64,000 bases of DNA from Costertonia aggregata. GTDB lineage: Bacteria > Bacteroidota > Bacteroidia > Flavobacteriales > Flavobacteriaceae. Shown here one piece after another: positions 16,944 through 25,781 of this stretch. The notes under the pieces are model-generated. The model did not search any database. It was not told the DNA's origin and saw only the letters and a program-made list of their open reading frames with translations. Each line of letters starts with the position of its first letter. Position 1 is the first letter of the stretch. The position numbers and the translations under genes are program-made. The stretch spans positions 965,501 through 1,029,500 of the forward strand of contig NZ_CP058595.1 in NCBI RefSeq assembly GCF_013402795.1, given 5' to 3'.

Positions 16944-18356
16944 TCAACTCTTTTTCATCTGAAATGACTTACTAAAAACCAAAAACAGAACACCACAAAG
17001 CAGCCAGGCAGGTAATGTCACGAAAGAAAGAAAAACATCAAATTGTAACGATATAAAGTAAAATAGTCCAAAACTGATGGCCCAAGCCAAAAATACCGAC
17101 TTGTTGAATTTGAGGTTGGCCACTTCTGCATAATTTTTTATGATGCCTGCTTGTTTATGGAAGAAATGTTCAAAAACAATGATTGCCCCAAAAGGCGCCA
17201 AAATGAATCCATACAAGGCTACAAACCCTAAAAGTTTCATCGCGAATGCCGGAAATAATCCGGCAATAGTCGCGACCGTACCTGCTATTATGGTAACCCA
17301 AAAAGTGGACACTTTGGGCATGATGGCCTGAAAGGCCAATCCTGCTCTGTAGATGGTCGGGTTGGCTGTTGTCCATCCTGCCAAAACCACGGCGATGATC
17401 CCAAAAATACCTATTGCATTGTTGGCCAGGGGGCCTGGTGCTACAGGCGGTGCCTCACCATTTGATAAAAAGGCTTGTGCCTCAGGCGATTTAAGGTATA
17501 CCGCATAGAGTAGGGCAGCTGCTATCCAAGCCATGTAATGGCCTACATACATTCCTGCCGCAGTCGTCCAACCCGAACTTTCCTTTTTTGCAAAACGAAA
17601 AACGGATAAATCCGACATGCCCACGTGCATTGCGGCATTCGCAAACCATGACCAAATAACCACATGCCAGAATGTATATTTCAGTTGACCGTGAAAGGGT
17701 TCGGAACCTTCCCCCCAGATATTCCAGAAATCGGTAAAACTTTTAACGCCCAGTTGATTCAGGGCTACAATACCGCAAGCGAGAAATGCGAGTACAATGA
17801 CCGGAGACATCCAATTGGCGGCTTTAGAAACGGTGTCATACCCTTTTGATGCGATCAAGGAAATCACAGCTCCAATAATGATAACGATGATGACCCAAGT
17901 GGCACCATTTGGTGTAGTATCGGTAAGTTTGGGCATTTCCATATCAAATGGAATCCCTACTGCGGTGGCCGAAACCGTTATCATCGCACCGGCAAGAAAA
18001 CAGAACAAAATTCCGTTTGCGAGGTTATAGCCTATTACCAGCTTTTTTCCACAGATTTTTTCTAGTTGGTAATACAAGGTAAATCTGTTCTCCACAGCAA
18101 TTTTCGCCGTTAGAAAGCGCCAACTCAATACGGCTAAAAGATTTCCCAACAAGAGGCCGACGATTAAATCGAAGGCACTGACGCCTGCTGTCAAAAACAG
18201 TGGGCCGATCATGAATTCCGTTCCAGCGGCATGTTCGCCAGCATACATGCCCAAAAAGCTTTTCCAACTTTTTAATTTCGCTTGTGGAACTGGTTCTCTT
18301 TCGAATTCTCCACCGGCAATTCCCTCGATTTCTTCCTCAATATTGTGTTGACTCAT
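16944..18356 (-). CDS. NCS1/cytosine-permease-like transporter in the rhamnose operon
   Basis: A 470-residue membrane protein with about 12 hydrophobic segments and a cytoplasmic N-terminus (MSQHNIEEEIEGIAGG). The chosen ATG lies 11 bp after lldD; a longer frame overlapping lldD was rejected. GMYAGEHAAGTEFMIGPLFL in the first helix region and ANWMSPVIVLAFL resemble the nucleobase:cation symporter 1 family, which normally moves purines, pyrimidines or related compounds. Here it is the last gene after rhaDE-rhaI-rhaK-lldD, so import of L-rhamnose, or movement of lactate or lactaldehyde, is more plausible than a nucleobase. Substrate is unproven. Confidence 0.75.
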   Translation of the reverse strand: MSQHNIEEEIEGIAGGEFEREPVPQAKLKSWKSFLGMYAGEHAAGTEFMIGPLFLTAGVSAFDLIVGLLLGNLLAVLSWRFLTAKIAVENRFTLYYQLEKICGKKLVIGYNLANGILFCFLAGAMITVSATAVGIPFDMEMPKLTDTTPNGATWVIIVIIIGAVISLIASKGYDTVSKAANWMSPVIVLAFLACGIVALNQLGVKSFTDFWNIWGEGSEPFHGQLKYTFWHVVIWSWFANAAMHVGMSDLSVFRFAKKESSGWTTAAGMYVGHYMAWIAAALLYAVYLKSPEAQAFLSNGEAPPVAPGPLANNAIGIFGIIAVVLAGWTTANPTIYRAGLAFQAIMPKVSTFWVTIIAGTVATIAGLFPAFAMKLLGFVALYGFILAPFGAIIVFEHFFHKQAGIIKNYAEVANLKFNKSVFLAWAISFGLFYFISLQFDVFLSFVTLPAWLLCGVLFLVFSKSFQMKKS

Positions 18357-18367
18357 TTCAGTTTGGT

Positions 18368-19519
18368 TTAGTTGGTAATGAGATGTTTCGGCATATCTTC
18401 CACACGTTCGCAGCATAATTGGTCCATTACCTGTTTGAACTGGGTTTTCAGCATTGAAATGGTGTGGTCACCACCTTGTTTTCCTAAGGCCCCGCATCCA
18501 TAGAGAAAAGATCTGCCCATGAATGTAAACTTGGCACCACTTGCCATTGTTCTGGCAATATCAGGGCCTGACCGTAGACCGCTATCCATCATTATTTCAA
18601 TTTGGTCACTATATTTAGCTGCGATTTCCGAAAGGGAATTTATGGTAGATTGAGCCGCATCCAGTTGCCTGCCGCCATGATTGGAAACGATAATGCCGTC
18701 AAACCCCATTCGAATAGCGTCTTGGGTGTCTTGTTCTGATGCAACTCCCTTAAGAACTAACTTGCCTTTCCATGTATCACGGATGGGCTTGATGCGCTCC
18801 TCGTTCAAACGACCGGAAAAAGTCTTATCCATAAATTGCCCTAACTGTTTCAAATTGAGTCCTTCTGGTGTGTAGGGTTTCAAGGTTTCAAAAGTGGGCT
18901 GGCCATATTTCAGGGTATTGTAGGCCCAAGTTGGTTTGCCTAAAATTTGTAGAATATTGTTCAATGACATTTTAGGTGGAAGTGCCAAGCCGTTTCTAAT
19001 ATCCCTAGGACGATAACCAAAAGTTGGTACATCACAAAGCAGAACTAGAACAGGGCAGCCGGCAGCCTCGGCGCGATTGATTATGTCATCACGCAATTGA
19101 TCCTCAGCGGGATTATATAATTGAAACCAAGCATTACCCTCGGTCAGTTCACTGGCACGTTCGATGTTCATAGTTGTGACCGTACTCAGTATAAAAGGAA
19201 TATTATGCACAAAAGCGGCTTTTGCCAAAATCTCGGGAGAATTGGGCCATATGAGACCTTGAAGGCCGACAGGGGCGATGCCAAATGGTGCGTCGAATTC
19301 CATACCCAGGATCTTGGTTTTTGTCGAGCTTACCCCATTGTTTCTGAGATATCTTGGCTGTAGCTGAACCTCTCGTATCTCTGCCGTATTTCTGGAAATG
19401 CTGACATCTTCGTTACAACCGCCGTCAAGATATTCAAAGGCGAATTTTGGTATGCGACGCATGGCCTTATTTCTCAGGTCTTCCATTGAAGGATAAGCAG
19501 AATTGATTTTCATGGCCAT
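18368..19519 (-). CDS. lldD: FMN-dependent L-lactate dehydrogenase
   Basis: A 383-residue member of the FMN alpha-hydroxy-acid dehydrogenase family. Seen are RRIPKFAFEYLDGG (about 21-34), the FMN-binding PVGLQGLIWP (about 83), LQLYNP-type WFQLYNP (about 133), the lysine in KLVLKGVAS (about 250) and the catalytic histidine in VSNHGGRQLD (about 275), then MDSGLRSGPDI and GRSFLYG. It oxidises L-lactate to pyruvate with FMN. In this operon it would consume L-lactate made from rhamnose by the aldolase/dehydrogenase fusion. Starts 9 bp after the kinase; either ATG at codon 1 or 3 may be used. Confidence 0.9.
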   Translation of the reverse strand: MAMKINSAYPSMEDLRNKAMRRIPKFAFEYLDGGCNEDVSISRNTAEIREVQLQPRYLRNNGVSSTKTKILGMEFDAPFGIAPVGLQGLIWPNSPEILAKAAFVHNIPFILSTVTTMNIERASELTEGNAWFQLYNPAEDQLRDDIINRAEAAGCPVLVLLCDVPTFGYRPRDIRNGLALPPKMSLNNILQILGKPTWAYNTLKYGQPTFETLKPYTPEGLNLKQLGQFMDKTFSGRLNEERIKPIRDTWKGKLVLKGVASEQDTQDAIRMGFDGIIVSNHGGRQLDAAQSTINSLSEIAAKYSDQIEIMMDSGLRSGPDIARTMASGAKFTFMGRSFLYGCGALGKQGGDHTISMLKTQFKQVMDQLCCERVEDMPKHLITN

Positions 19520-19528
19520 ATAAATTTT

Positions 19529-20902
19529 TCAATTAAAGATAAGTGTGCGATATTTTTTTAACGCATAGTTTTTTTTCAGGAATTTAGGTTCAAGAAGGGT
19601 ATCAGAAATAACGAGGGCCGCGCCTAGAGCTGAGCCCAAGGAGGCATCGGTTGTACTGAGTTTCATATCTCCTAGATATTGGGAGAGCAGTTGAATAAAA
19701 ATCTCATTATCGCTAAATCCTCCGTCAATATAAAGTCTTTTTATTTTTTCGTTTCCAATAGCGGCTCGAATACTTTTTTCTTGCAACAAAACAAGTTCCA
19801 ACATGAGTTGGTGATAGGCATGTTCAAATTTATCATATGGAATTTTGGTCTCCTCAGGCATATCATCAGAAGCAATACTCGACCATTTGAACATGTGAAC
19901 GAAGTCTTTGATGATTTCAAAAAATATACCCTGATCGAATTTCACGGTTTTATGATAGTCTTCAGAAACGGTGAAGTACTTTGACAACGTCTTTATCTGA
20001 AGCTTGTATTCATTGCCAAGGAACAATCTGGAAACCTTGACAGGACTTCCATCTATTCGCATATTGAAAAGAGAGTTGTTCTCGATTTCCTTCAATGTTA
20101 ACATGCTACTATTGAAAGGGTTAATCGAGATACTCCATGTACCGGTAGATACCAGTATAAATGGTTTTGAAATACTTCGGATGTAGGGTAATAATGCCGA
20201 GGAACTATCGTGGATGCCAACACCCATTTGAATGGTTTTCCCCTTATAATTTATCGGTATCGTTTTTCTTGATGAAACAATTGGGGGTAATTTTTGGTTT
20301 ATTCTTTCTTGATATACCCACACATGATAGTCGTTTTTTTCGTAGTCCCAAAGTAGCGTATGGCAACCTATACTCGTATATTCACTTACCGGAACACCGG
20401 TAAATAAGTAACTTAGGTATTGTGGAAGATGCAACGAATATTTTATTTTTTCAAACACTTCGGGCTTCTCATATTTGAGCCAATACAAGTGCATACCGGT
20501 ATTGAGCATACCTAGTCTTGGAGACCCCGTCACTCTTGAAATCTCATTTTCAGGACCATATTTGTTGTAAAAGGAATCATAAATCCCATCCTTTAAAGGC
20601 TTCATGTAATTGTATAGAGGCGTCAAGGATTTCCCATTTTCGTCTACATGTACCAAACTCGCACCGTAACAGGAGAAATTCAAAGCCGTTATCTCATATT
20701 CGGATATCTCGAGAATTTTATCAAAAACCTCTTTTGCCCAGTTTTCCAAAGCGGTCAGATTTTCAGTGGGGTATCCATCTTCGTCAGTAATTTCATCAAA
20801 ACGTTCGTATTCACGGTGCACCTCCTGAAAGCCCGAATCAAAAAGAAAGAACTTTTTGTTGGTCCTACCAATATCGAAAACAGCTGTAACTTTGGTTTTC
20901 AT
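19529..20902 (-). CDS. rhaK: FGGY-family rhamnulokinase
   Basis: A 457-residue sugar kinase. The N-terminal phosphate loop is VFDIGRTNKKFFLFD (about 9-23); the central sugar-site SFCYGASLVH-like stretch NFSCYGASLVHVDENG (about 76) and VGIHDSSSAL (about 229, catalytic aspartate) follow, then STGTWSISINPF (about 250) and LYIDGGFSDNEIF (about 396). These are FGGY signatures. Genome context (between rhaI and lldD) makes L-rhamnulose the expected substrate, giving L-rhamnulose 1-phosphate. It is 10 bp downstream of rhaI. A related kinase for another deoxyketose is possible. Confidence 0.87.
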   Translation of the reverse strand: MKTKVTAVFDIGRTNKKFFLFDSGFQEVHREYERFDEITDEDGYPTENLTALENWAKEVFDKILEISEYEITALNFSCYGASLVHVDENGKSLTPLYNYMKPLKDGIYDSFYNKYGPENEISRVTGSPRLGMLNTGMHLYWLKYEKPEVFEKIKYSLHLPQYLSYLFTGVPVSEYTSIGCHTLLWDYEKNDYHVWVYQERINQKLPPIVSSRKTIPINYKGKTIQMGVGIHDSSSALLPYIRSISKPFILVSTGTWSISINPFNSSMLTLKEIENNSLFNMRIDGSPVKVSRLFLGNEYKLQIKTLSKYFTVSEDYHKTVKFDQGIFFEIIKDFVHMFKWSSIASDDMPEETKIPYDKFEHAYHQLMLELVLLQEKSIRAAIGNEKIKRLYIDGGFSDNEIFIQLLSQYLGDMKLSTTDASLGSALGAALVISDTLLEPKFLKKNYALKKYRTLIFN

Positions 20903-20912
20903 TGTGGTTTGC

Positions 20913-22193
20913 TTATAGTCCTGTGGCTACCGAATAGGTCCCTCTCTCATTGATTAGGTTTTTCCTAACCTTTAAAGACCGATAAGTCTTAATCGGACTT
21001 ATCGCCCCGCCCCGGTTTAGTCTTGCTTTTTCGAGTAACGGCCTAACATCGGTTCGATAAGCATCTTGTAGTAGCTCTTGGCATTTGACAACGTCATGGT
21101 TCTGTTGCGCTTCGGTCAGTGACTTTTGATCGACTAGCAGCGCTTTGGCATAAGCCTCTTGAATGGCTTCCAACGATTGTATTAGATCTTCCAATGGGTC
21201 TTTGATATTGTGACTGGCATCGATCATCCATGCAGGGTATGGATTCTGTTGATTGTTTTCCATGCCAAAGACCAAGGCATTGAAAATCAAGAAAAGTGCG
21301 TAAGGTTTAACGCTACCTACGGTCAGATCATCATCGCCATATTTGCTGTCATTGAAATGAAAGCCCCCCAATTTTCCTTTTAGCATCAAAGTGGAAACAA
21401 TCTGTTCAATGTTGGTATTGGGCAGATGATGCCCCAAATCGACCAACGTATATGCTTTATCGCCACAGGCATTCGCTAACATAAAAGAGGTGCCCCAGTC
21501 TTGAATTACGGTACTATAGAAATTGGGTTCGTAGGGTTTGTACTCGATTAAAAGTTTCCAGTCATCGGGTAGTGCTTTGTAGATAACCTTTAGGCTATCT
21601 TCCGTATTCTGTAGTGCGGTTTGAAAGTTACTTTGCCCAGGAAAATTAGAGCCATCGGCCAACCAAACGGTCAGACTTTTCAAGCCTAGTTTATCTCCGA
21701 TTTTTATGACTTCGACGTTGTGTTCAACAGCTTGTTCGCGAACCGCCTTTTTGGTATTGCTCAACGATCCAAATTTATAACTTTCCTTCGCATCTTTTTG
21801 GTCTTGAAAAGTGTTGGAATTAACCGCATCGAAGATGACGTCATGAGAATTTGCCAACTCCTTGATGGCTTTATAATCCGTAGGAACATCCCAAGGAATG
21901 TGCAATGAGATCGCCCCTGCTGTCTGTGTTAACGTATGTAAAATACCTATATCATCTATTTTCTGTTCTAGATTTGAAGGTTCACCCTGAAATCCAAAGC
22001 GGCCAAATCGCGTTCCTCCGGCACCCAACGCCCAGCTAGGTATGGCCACCTGAAAATCGGATAGTTTTTTCAGAATACCTTCAACATCATGTCCATTTTT
22101 GGCCAGACGGTCGGCCAGAAAATCGAAGTGTTCGCGGTGATGCGCTTCACTTTTTTTATTGATATCGTCAAGTTGACTTTTAGTTATTCTCAT
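20913..22193 (-). CDS. rhaI: L-rhamnose isomerase (RhaI type)
   Basis: A 426-residue TIM-barrel metal isomerase of the Pseudomonas-stutzeri-type RhaI group, distinct from E. coli RhaA. Visible are WALGAGGTRFGRF (about 55-67), ISLHIPWDVP (about 96), VWLADGSNFPGQ (about 176-187, metal ligands), LIEYKPYEPNFYS (about 217, glutamate ligand), VDLGHHLPNTNIE (about 252, aspartate and histidine) and GGFHFNDSKYGDDDL (about 276). It converts L-rhamnose to L-rhamnulose. It lies 83 bp after rhaDE and 10 bp before rhaK in one operon. Confidence 0.92.
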   Translation of the reverse strand: MRITKSQLDDINKKSEAHHREHFDFLADRLAKNGHDVEGILKKLSDFQVAIPSWALGAGGTRFGRFGFQGEPSNLEQKIDDIGILHTLTQTAGAISLHIPWDVPTDYKAIKELANSHDVIFDAVNSNTFQDQKDAKESYKFGSLSNTKKAVREQAVEHNVEVIKIGDKLGLKSLTVWLADGSNFPGQSNFQTALQNTEDSLKVIYKALPDDWKLLIEYKPYEPNFYSTVIQDWGTSFMLANACGDKAYTLVDLGHHLPNTNIEQIVSTLMLKGKLGGFHFNDSKYGDDDLTVGSVKPYALFLIFNALVFGMENNQQNPYPAWMIDASHNIKDPLEDLIQSLEAIQEAYAKALLVDQKSLTEAQQNHDVVKCQELLQDAYRTDVRPLLEKARLNRGGAISPIKTYRSLKVRKNLINERGTYSVATGL

Positions 22194-22276
22194 GTGGTTT
22201 TATGAAATTAAAGTTGAAAATAAGCTTCCATAGGTATAGTAGAGCCCATGGAAGCAAAAAAAACTAACTTAACGAT

Positions 22277-24376
22277 CTATCGCACAAATGCATTGGCCAT
22301 TCCGCCATCTACATTGATTATGTTCCCTGTGGTTTTATCCAAAATACCGACACAGGCAAAAACCCCATTGGCAATATCTTCCGGATAAATTATTTCGTTT
22401 AACAAATTACGCTTGGCATAATGGGCAGGAAGTTCATCAACTGATATTCCATAGGCCTTGGCACGACCTTCGGCCCAATCGCCTTCCCATATTTTACTGC
22501 CGACGATAACCCCGTCTGGGTTGACCGTATTCACTCGTATTTTATCACTGCCCAACTCTGCGGCCAATAAGCGGGCCATGTGCTGTTGGGCTGCTTTTGA
22601 AGTTCCATAGCCCACATTATTTGGACCGGAAACCAGACCGTTCTTACTGGCAATACTGATAAAATCACCTCCTAGACCTTGTTTTCGCATTATGGCAACG
22701 GCCTGTTTGGCGAGTTCAAATTGGCCTTTTACGAGGACGTTTTGAAGAATATCCCAGTCTTTTTCGGTGGTCGCTTCAAGAGGTTTGGAAATCGCCAGAC
22801 CGGCACTGTGGACCACTATGTCAACTCCACCGAATTCCAAGCAGGCTTTTTTATAGGCATCTGCTATCGAATCACTTTTTGTAACGTCGCATACCGCATA
22901 ACTGGCCGTATCCCTTGCGTAGGTTTCCACTCCTTCCTTGAGCCTTTCTTCCGCAATATCGGTTAGAATCACATTGGCTCCTTCTTCGGCCAATTTATCG
23001 GCAATTGCCTTGCCGATTCCGCCTCCTGCACCAGTGACTAACGCCACTTTGCGCGACAAAGGCTTTTCTTTGGGCATACGCTGTAATTTGGCTTCCTCCA
23101 ACAACCAATATTCGATATCGAAGGCTTCCTGCCGCGGTAATGAAGTATATTCTGTAATAGCCTCTGCGCCTCGCATCACATTGATAGCATTAACATAGAA
23201 TTCATTCGCTACCCGTGTGGTCTGTTTGTTCTTTGCGAAACTGAACATACCAACTCCAGGGTAGATAATGATAACTGGACTAGCATCCCGAACTGCGGGA
23301 CTGTTTTCTCGTTTATGTTTATCGTAATAGTCTTGATATTCTTTTTTGTACTGTTCAAATGCCGGCTTTAATTTGTCAATGACAATTTGGGTGGCCGAAA
23401 GGTCTTCCTTTGCGTCTAGGTCCAACACCAGCGGTTGTATCTTGGTCCGTAAAAAGTGATCGGGGCAAGACGTACCCATCGGTGCCAATCGCTCCAAATC
23501 ATGACTGTTGATATATTCAAGTACCACATCACTATCATTGAAGTGACCGATCATTCTGTTTTCGGAAGAACATAGGCCTCGCAACATGGGCATCAATTGG
23601 GCTGCTTTGTCTTGGCGTTCTTCGGCATTCAGACTTTCAACCTTTTGTCCTCCGAAAACGCTTCCATTTTCCTTTATTTTGCTCTCGATAAATTCGGAGG
23701 CCATTTCGATGACTTCCAAACTGTTCAAATAGCATTCGTAAGATGTATCGCCCCATGTGAAAAGTCCATGACTGCCCAAAACGATTCCACGTATCCCCGG
23801 ATTGTCGTTCAGGCATTTTTCCAATTGAAGGCCTAAGTCGAAACCGGGTCGCTGCCAAGGTACCCAGCCCATGGTATCACCCCAGATTTCTTTGGTTATT
23901 CGTTCACTGTCTTTTGCAGCGGCAACAGCAATAAGGGCATCGGGATGCAAATGGTCGATATGTTTAAAGGGCAATAACCCATGCAAAGGCGTATCTATTG
24001 AAGGTGCCCTACTATCCAAATCATAAATACAGTGGTTAAAGAGTCCTACCATGCGATCTTCATCTTCTAGACCGCCGTACACGTTTTTAAGATTTCTCAG
24101 TCTGTCGGTATAGAGCCCAGCAATTCCAGCTTTCGTCAAGGTACCAATGTCCCCACCCGAACCTTTAATCCACATGACCTCGACCTCTTCATTGGTCAAC
24201 GGATCTTTTTCAATGGTTTTGCAACTCGTATTACCGCCACCATAGTTAGTTATTCTAAGATCCGCTCCTAGTATGTTTGACCGGTAAAGAAAAAGGGCCA
24301 CTTGATCATCATTTAGCTCAGCAGCTTTCTTTTCGTCCCACAGGTAATCGACGTAATGATATGTTTTTACTTTCAT
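22277..24376 (-). CDS. rhaDE: Bifunctional rhamnulose-1-phosphate aldolase / lactaldehyde dehydrogenase
   Basis: A 699-residue fusion. Residues ~1-430 are a class II aldolase: NYGGGNTSCK (about 42), HIDHLHPDALIAVAAAK (about 137, zinc histidines) and VLGSHGLFTWGD (about 200). Residues ~440-699 are a short-chain dehydrogenase: VTGAGGGIGKAIADKL (NAD loop), IVVHSAG, and YGTSKAAQQH with the YxxxK pair. The aldolase splits L-rhamnulose 1-phosphate into DHAP and L-lactaldehyde; the dehydrogenase domain oxidises lactaldehyde to L-lactate, which LldD can then use. First gene of the operon; a 20-bp candidate operator sits 56 bp upstream. Confidence 0.94.
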   Translation of the reverse strand: MKVKTYHYVDYLWDEKKAAELNDDQVALFLYRSNILGADLRITNYGGGNTSCKTIEKDPLTNEEVEVMWIKGSGGDIGTLTKAGIAGLYTDRLRNLKNVYGGLEDEDRMVGLFNHCIYDLDSRAPSIDTPLHGLLPFKHIDHLHPDALIAVAAAKDSERITKEIWGDTMGWVPWQRPGFDLGLQLEKCLNDNPGIRGIVLGSHGLFTWGDTSYECYLNSLEVIEMASEFIESKIKENGSVFGGQKVESLNAEERQDKAAQLMPMLRGLCSSENRMIGHFNDSDVVLEYINSHDLERLAPMGTSCPDHFLRTKIQPLVLDLDAKEDLSATQIVIDKLKPAFEQYKKEYQDYYDKHKRENSPAVRDASPVIIIYPGVGMFSFAKNKQTTRVANEFYVNAINVMRGAEAITEYTSLPRQEAFDIEYWLLEEAKLQRMPKEKPLSRKVALVTGAGGGIGKAIADKLAEEGANVILTDIAEERLKEGVETYARDTASYAVCDVTKSDSIADAYKKACLEFGGVDIVVHSAGLAISKPLEATTEKDWDILQNVLVKGQFELAKQAVAIMRKQGLGGDFISIASKNGLVSGPNNVGYGTSKAAQQHMARLLAAELGSDKIRVNTVNPDGVIVGSKIWEGDWAEGRAKAYGISVDELPAHYAKRNLLNEIIYPEDIANGVFACVGILDKTTGNIINVDGGMANAFVR

Positions 24377-24432
24377 CTTAAAAAGTATAATTCTTTAATT
24401 TAAACGAAAGTAGAGTAATGAATAAAATCGGG

Positions 24433-24452
24433 CATCCTGTACTATACTGTTA
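24433..24452 (+). promoter_or_regulatory. Candidate operator of the rhamnose regulator, upstream of rhaDE
   Basis: CATCCTGTACTATACTGTTA on the plus strand. The same motif, 18 of 20 bases identical, is found on the minus strand at 25620-25639 upstream of susC. Both copies run in the same orientation relative to the gene downstream (transcription of rhaDE is minus, of susC plus). The core GTAC-N-GTAC (here GTAC-TATAC) is a partial dyad, as GntR-type regulators use. It ends 56 bp before the rhaDE start. Confidence 0.65.
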
Positions 24453-24494
24453 GGTCAAGATAATCAAAACACGTGAATCTATTATATAATTCAA

Positions 24495-24502
24495 TATTTT
24501 TG
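24495..24502 (+). promoter_or_regulatory. Putative -7 box (TATTTTTG) for the rhamnose regulator gene
   Basis: A perfect TAnnTTTG match 30 bp before the regulator start. No clear -33 TTTG about 20 bp upstream, so confidence is modest. Confidence 0.4.
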
Positions 24503-24532
24503 ATAACATAATAGACAAAGGATTAAACATAC

Positions 24533-25585
24533 ATGGCGGTAGAAAGCATACGGTATATAAAGGTTGATGTAGATTCAAGGATACCAAAATACAAACAGGT
24601 AGTAGATTCTATTTTTGGTGCGATTCGGGAGGGACACTTACGAATGGGCGAGAAAATTCCATCTATTAACGAGGTAAGTGAAGAGTGCTTGCTTTCAAGG
24701 GATACCGTTGAAAAAGCGTACAGCCATCTGAAAGAACAGAAAATCATCGTCTCGGTAAAAGGAAAAGGATACTACGTTGCCAAAACCGATTTATCTTCAA
24801 AGATAAATGTGCTTTTTCTTATAAATAAGTTGAGTACTTATAAAATGAGGATTTTCAACTCTTTTGTACAGACTTTAGGAACTAATGCCAATGTTGATCT
24901 AGATATTTACCATTGTGAACCTTCAATATTTATAAAGGTGCTACATAAAAAAGTAAACCAATACGACCAATTTGTGATTATGCCTCATTTTAAGAACGAA
25001 AATCTGCAACACATGGGGTGTACAGAGGAAATCCTCGAGGTTATTGGAGCTATTCCTCAGGAAAAATTGATTATTATGGATAGAAATATCTTGAGCCTTT
25101 CTATGAAATCGGGACGTATTTATCAAGATTTTATAGATGATATCTATGCGGCCCTATCAAAAGGGCTGAACAAGGTGAAAAAGTATCAAAAAATAATCCT
25201 TGTATATCCCAGAGAATCGGTATACCCCTATCCAAAAGGAATCGTTACCGGATTCAAAAGATTTTGTATAGAACATAATTTTGACTATGAAATTTTAGAC
25301 GAAATTTATGAAAGTATGGAATTGCAGCTAAGAGACCTTTTCATCACCATAGAAGAGTCTGACCTTGTGAATCTTGTAAAACAGGTACGTGATAGGCATT
25401 TTAAACTTGGTGATGAAATCGGCATCATCTCTTACAATGACACTCCTTTAAAAGAACTTTTAGGGATTACGGTAATTAGTACCGATTTTAAAAAGATGGG
25501 GGCCGAAGCAGCTCATATGCTTTTGAACGGCAAAAAATCCGTCGTTAAGAACGACTTCAACTTCATAGACCGTAACTCGGTTTAA
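24533..25585 (+). CDS. rhaR: GntR-type transcriptional regulator with sugar-binding effector domain
   Basis: A 350-residue protein. Residues ~10-80 form a GntR winged helix: RIPKYKQVVDSIFGAIREGH, EKIPSINEVSEECLLSRDTV (recognition region) and KGKGYYV. Residues ~85-350 resemble a periplasmic-binding-protein/LacI-type effector domain, ending with GIISYNDTPLKELL, ISTDFKKMGAEAA. This GntR/LacI-hybrid layout is usual for sugar regulators of Bacteroidota. It is divergent from rhaDE and directly upstream of susC, and near-identical motifs flank it on both sides, so it probably controls both transcripts with rhamnose or rhamnulose as signal. The symbol is given by context only. Confidence 0.85.
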   Translation: MAVESIRYIKVDVDSRIPKYKQVVDSIFGAIREGHLRMGEKIPSINEVSEECLLSRDTVEKAYSHLKEQKIIVSVKGKGYYVAKTDLSSKINVLFLINKLSTYKMRIFNSFVQTLGTNANVDLDIYHCEPSIFIKVLHKKVNQYDQFVIMPHFKNENLQHMGCTEEILEVIGAIPQEKLIIMDRNILSLSMKSGRIYQDFIDDIYAALSKGLNKVKKYQKIILVYPRESVYPYPKGIVTGFKRFCIEHNFDYEILDEIYESMELQLRDLFITIEESDLVNLVKQVRDRHFKLGDEIGIISYNDTPLKELLGITVISTDFKKMGAEAAHMLLNGKKSVVKNDFNFIDRNSV

Positions 25586-25619
25586 ACAAGTGCAATATTC
25601 ATAATCCAAAAAACCTACA

Positions 25620-25639
25620 TCACAGTACAGTACAGGATG
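25620..25639 (-). promoter_or_regulatory. Candidate operator of the rhamnose regulator, upstream of susC
   Basis: On the minus strand CATCCTGTACTGTACTGTGA, matching the rhaDE upstream motif at 18 of 20 positions. The plus strand therefore reads TCACAGTACAGTACAGGATG towards susC. The 9-bp core GTACTGTAC is an odd-centred palindrome. It ends 142 bp before the chosen susC ATG, leaving room for a promoter and leader. Confidence 0.65.
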
Positions 25640-25781
25640 GATGATTTTCATCAACGTTATATTATTGTTAAGTAATTAAGAAATACGCAATTTAACGAGA
25701 TTAAGTTTACACTTTTTTTAATTGAAACGTGTAATCCACTCTATTGAATACGAATTTCCCAAAAAACTAAACAATCAAAAA

